Shown piece after piece: positions 13,347 through 15,277 of a DNA stretch of 15,277 bases (within the stretch, counting starts at the first letter, position 1; every line of letters begins with the position of its first letter). The notes under the pieces were generated by a model. It saw only the letters and a list, made by a program, of their open reading frames with translations, did no database searches and had not been told where the DNA came from. The DNA is from an uncultured bacterium (GTDB lineage Bacteria; Bacillota; Clostridia; Oscillospirales; Ruminococcaceae). Location of the stretch: the NCBI GenBank assembly GCA_905214265.1, contig CAJMLQ010000070.1, positions 1-15,277 of the forward strand. Reading direction: 5' to 3'. The position numbers and the translations under genes are program-made.

Positions 13347-14210
13347 GGTATTTTGTGAGAACAGCTCGGCAAGCTGCTTTCTCTTGGTTCGGGTGTCGCC
13401 CTCGATATGAAGTTTGGAATAGATCTGATTCACATACTGCTTGACGCTGCCCTCGGAGAGAAACAGCCTTTCCGCAATCTCACGGTTCGTCAGGTGTTCC
13501 GCCATCAGAAGCACGATCTCATATTCCCGCTCCGTCAAAGCGGCAAAAATCATCGGACGGTCGGTGCTGGTTCTGCGCTGCTGGGCGGCTTCACCCAGTT
13601 CCACGATCTTTTGCACAAGGCCGCTCTGCATTTCCTGCGCGAGCAGCGGCTTGAGATAGCGGTAGTTTTCCACAAAAGGAATGACAAAGCCGTCCGGCTC
13701 CGCGTCGGCAAGGGCCTGGGCCAGCAGACCGCGGGCCTCCCGGTGCTTGCCCAGCAGTCCGTATGCCGCAGCCGCCTGGATGCGGACGTGCAGTGCCACC
13801 AATGCGTAGTGCATGACATCGCACACGGCCAGCTGCCCCTCGCAGCGGCCAATGGCCTTGGCGTAAGCGCCCTGCGCCAGATACACCTGATTTTCAATCA
13901 GTTCCATCATGGGCTTGCCTGGTGCAAGGAAATTGATTGTGGAAAGCTGATGCTCGGCAAAAAAGGCAGGGATTCGTTCCATCTCGCTGAGCAGGGCGTG
14001 GTAGTAGGCGCTGGTGGCAGTCCATATATTGATCCATGCGGCGTTGTGATGACGTAGCAGCTCCGCGCGGCGTTCCTCGAAGGAATATCGTTGCTCCATA
14101 TCCATAACGGTATGCACCGCCAGCGCCGCGCTCGGCAAGTTCCTCGCCCTTATGTCCACTTTCCACACCGACGTTTTCATTCTCAACCTCGTGAATTTTC
14201 CCATGGACAT
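13344..14210 (-). CDS. LuxR/MalT-type regulator, N-terminus lost
   Basis: The C-terminal DNA-binding domain is clear: LTEREYEIVLLMAEHLTNRE, continuing IAERLFLSEGSVKQYVNQIY, is a LuxR (GerE) helix-turn-helix near residues 227-272. Before it lies an alpha-helical, TPR-like region (residues about 30-215; repeated Ala-rich helices such as LVALHVRIQAAAAYGLLGKH), as in MalT-like regulators. Full-length relatives have an N-terminal ATPase/sensor region; here it is missing. The first about 28 residues of the frame (from the ATG at 14210) come from a foreign segment read in the wrong frame. The start shows only a weak ribosome binding site. A product would be a signal-independent or inert DNA-binding fragment. 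Base composition looks richer in GC than in the secretion genes. Confidence 0.7.
   Translation of the reverse strand: MSMGKFTRLRMKTSVWKVDIRARNLPSAALAVHTVMDMEQRYSFEERRAELLRHHNAAWINIWTATSAYYHALLSEMERIPAFFAEHQLSTINFLAPGKPMMELIENQVYLAQGAYAKAIGRCEGQLAVCDVMHYALVALHVRIQAAAAYGLLGKHREARGLLAQALADAEPDGFVIPFVENYRYLKPLLAQEMQSGLVQKIVELGEAAQQRRTSTDRPMIFAALTEREYEIVLLMAEHLTNREIAERLFLSEGSVKQYVNQIYSKLHIEGDTRTKRKQLAELFSQNT
14116..14208 (-). pseudogene. Conjugative-element-like coding fragment
   Basis: Between the recombinase fragment and the LuxR part, the recombinase frame continues as HGKIHEVENENVGVESGHKG and EELAERGAG. This differs from what follows the catalytic core in serine recombinases. From memory it resembles the start of a protein from Tn1549-like conjugative elements; that match is unverified. 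Confidence 0.3.
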
Positions 14211-14517
14211 TTATCACGTCCCGGAAGATAGACATAATATCAAAGCCGTTGGCGGTATCAAGGTTATCATTGGCGGCGATAAAGCGTACATGGTACTCGT
14301 CAAAGGTGCGCTTCAAAAGCCCCACTTCCACAACGTCGCGCCCGATACGGCTCTGGTCTTTGATAATGACCGTAGCCACATTTCCCGCCCGGATTTCTTC
14401 AAGCATAGCGTCAAGCCCCGGACGCTTGAACGTAGTCCCCCTCACTCCGTCGTCGGTAAAGTGCCGGATATTGGTAAATCCGTTCTTTCGGGCGTAGTCC
14501 TCCAAAATACGCTTCTG
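14209..14517 (-). pseudogene. Large serine recombinase, internal fragment
   Basis: The frame encodes QKRILEDYARKNGFTNIRHF, then DDGVRGTTFKRPGLDAML, VATVIIKDQSRIGRD, VRFIAANDNLDTANG and DIMSIFRDVIN. This is the resolvase-type catalytic domain of large serine recombinases from clostridial elements. The N-terminal part with the catalytic Ser is missing: an in-frame TGA (14530-14532) lies four codons before the homology begins. The C-terminal DNA-binding domains are also gone. It cannot be active. It shows that a mobile element once reached this site. Confidence 0.85.
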
Positions 14518-14538
14518 AGACGGGATTTGTCAAGGGTA

Positions 14539-14554
14539 TTTTCTGCGCAGAAAA
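14539..14554. repeat. Perfect 16-bp palindrome
   Basis: TTTTCTGCGCAGAAAA is its own reverse complement. It lies between the patatin terminator hairpin and the recombinase fragment, so it may be part of an element end or an operator. No function is shown. Confidence 0.6.
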
Positions 14555-14558
14555 CGGA

Positions 14559-14595
14559 ACAGGGATACGACTATGCTGCATAGTCGTATCCCTGT
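14559..14595 (-). terminator. Strong hairpin after the phospholipase gene
   Basis: A perfect 17-bp inverted repeat (ACAGGGATACGACTATG and its complement) with a 3-base loop starts 2 bases after the stop codon of the patatin gene. On the minus strand TCCGTTTTC follows, giving only a short T run. It is a plausible intrinsic terminator, or the end of an inserted element. Confidence 0.6.
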
Positions 14596-14597
14596 GT

Positions 14598-15277
14598 TCA
14601 TTTTTCGCCGCATAGATATTTCTGAACGGCGGTAAGGCTTGCGAGTCCGTCTTTCACGCCAAGGTCGTAAACGGACTGGAGTATATCGGAATTTTTCTCC
14701 ATCCGCCCAATTTGTATGGGACTTGAGGGACGGATGACAAGGGCTTTCCCCGCGGCTTCCAATTCCTTGAGTTCTTCGATTGTGTGATGATACAGCGCAT
14801 GGCGATGCAGCAGCTTTTCAGCCATCGGGCTCTTTCCAAACCACAGTCGAATCAGAGCAGGCGACATGGGCTTTTTGCGGTATTCCATATCCCGCGTGAG
14901 AATGACAATCCGTTTTTCGCAGCCGAGGCTTTCGGCAAAGCGGAATGGAATGCTGTCGGAAATGCCGCCGTCAAGATAGGGCTTTCCGTCAATTATCACC
15001 GGTCTTGACACAAACGGCATGGAACCGGATGCCCGAAGTGCATCCATCTGGGCAAAGACGCTGTCGATTTTGATGTACTCTGGCATTCCGGTTTCCACAT
15101 TCGTCACAACTGCGTAAAACGGAATCCCGGATTTTTTGTATGCCGCATCGTCAAAGGGGTCAAGCCTGCGGGGGACATCCTCATAGGCGTATTTTGTGCT
15201 GACGATGTTTCCCTCCCGCAGAAGCGGACGGAGACCCATATAATTCTTATCCGAATTGAACCGCTTATTATAGCGAA
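14598..15277 (-). CDS. Patatin-like phospholipase, 5' end outside the window
   Basis: The frame is open to the end of the window, so the gene is partial; the visible part is 226 residues. It has the C-terminal half of a patatin-like phospholipase of the YjjU type: GIPFYAVVTNVETG, RASGSMPFVSRPV, then DGKPYLDGGISDSIPF, where Asp of the DGG motif is the second member of the catalytic Ser-Asp dyad. The nucleophile Ser in GxSxG is expected further upstream, outside the window. The ATG at 15237-15239 is internal. These enzymes hydrolyse acyl chains from membrane lipids. No link with the secretion operon is evident, and the hairpin after its stop separates it from the next gene. Confidence 0.88.
   Translation of the reverse strand, partial: RYNKRFNSDKNYMGLRPLLREGNIVSTKYAYEDVPRRLDPFDDAAYKKSGIPFYAVVTNVETGMPEYIKIDSVFAQMDALRASGSMPFVSRPVIIDGKPYLDGGISDSIPFRFAESLGCEKRIVILTRDMEYRKKPMSPALIRLWFGKSPMAEKLLHRHALYHHTIEELKELEAAGKALVIRPSSPIQIGRMEKNSDILQSVYDLGVKDGLASLTAVQKYLCGEK

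Noticed and set aside
13407..14057. Plus-strand open frame of 216 codons
   Set aside because: It lies wholly antisense to the LuxR-type gene, has no ribosome binding site of note, and its protein looks like a complement of the real gene.

Overview
The window looks like a chromosomal segment of a Gram-positive Bacillota, most likely a gut-type member of the Clostridia (Lachnospiraceae/Oscillospiraceae-like). The reasons are strong AGGAGG-type ribosome binding sites, a type VIIb (Ess/Yuk) secretion locus, lipobox lipoproteins, and a remnant of the large serine-recombinase type common on clostridial mobile elements. Every gene I can support is on the minus strand, so transcription runs from high to low coordinates. 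No genus can be assigned from sequence alone.

Region A (about 15277-12150) is an accessory zone full of remnants. It holds the C-terminal part of a patatin-like phospholipase that runs off the window, a strong hairpin after it, and a fragment of a serine recombinase. The fragment is fused out of frame, through a stretch that resembles a conjugative-element protein, to a LuxR/MalT-type regulator that has lost its N-terminus. A four-helix membrane protein follows. Directly behind its stop codon lies a second, roughly 120-bp copy of the LuxR C-terminus. After that come an orphan C-terminal peptide and a small DUF2442 protein.

Region B (about 12135-11195) carries a lipoprotein gene whose expected ATG has become ATA. 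Behind it is a relic: a paralogous lipoprotein signal peptide with a nonsense codon, joined to the tail of a second DUF2442 gene. The area appears to have held at least two lipoprotein/DUF2442 cassettes that recombined and decayed.

Region C (about 11161-2769) is the core: a type VIIb secretion operon. In transcription order it encodes a 345-residue coiled-coil/single-TM protein, EssC (FHA, two TM segments, three FtsK/SpoIIIE ATPase modules), a YukD/EsaB ubiquitin-like protein, five WXG100-family proteins in tandem, and a 290-residue protein with a WXG100-like helical N-terminus, an Ala/Thr/Ser/Gly linker, a glycine-zipper hydrophobic segment and a coiled-coil tail. EssA, EssB and EsaA are not in the window. 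The 345-residue protein has the topology expected of EssB but no recognisable EssB sequence.

Region D (2772-1) is tightly linked downstream: two DUF4234 membrane proteins flank a DUF2752 protein and a DUF2207 C-terminal fragment. They are followed by a large lipoprotein gene (1-1023) that leaves the window at its 3' end. The ATGA overlap between the 290-residue gene and the first DUF4234 gene ties this module to the secretion operon. My working model is that EssC/YukD drive export of WXG100 proteins and perhaps the 290-residue protein, while regions B and D encode envelope accessory or immunity-type proteins. That functional link is inference.
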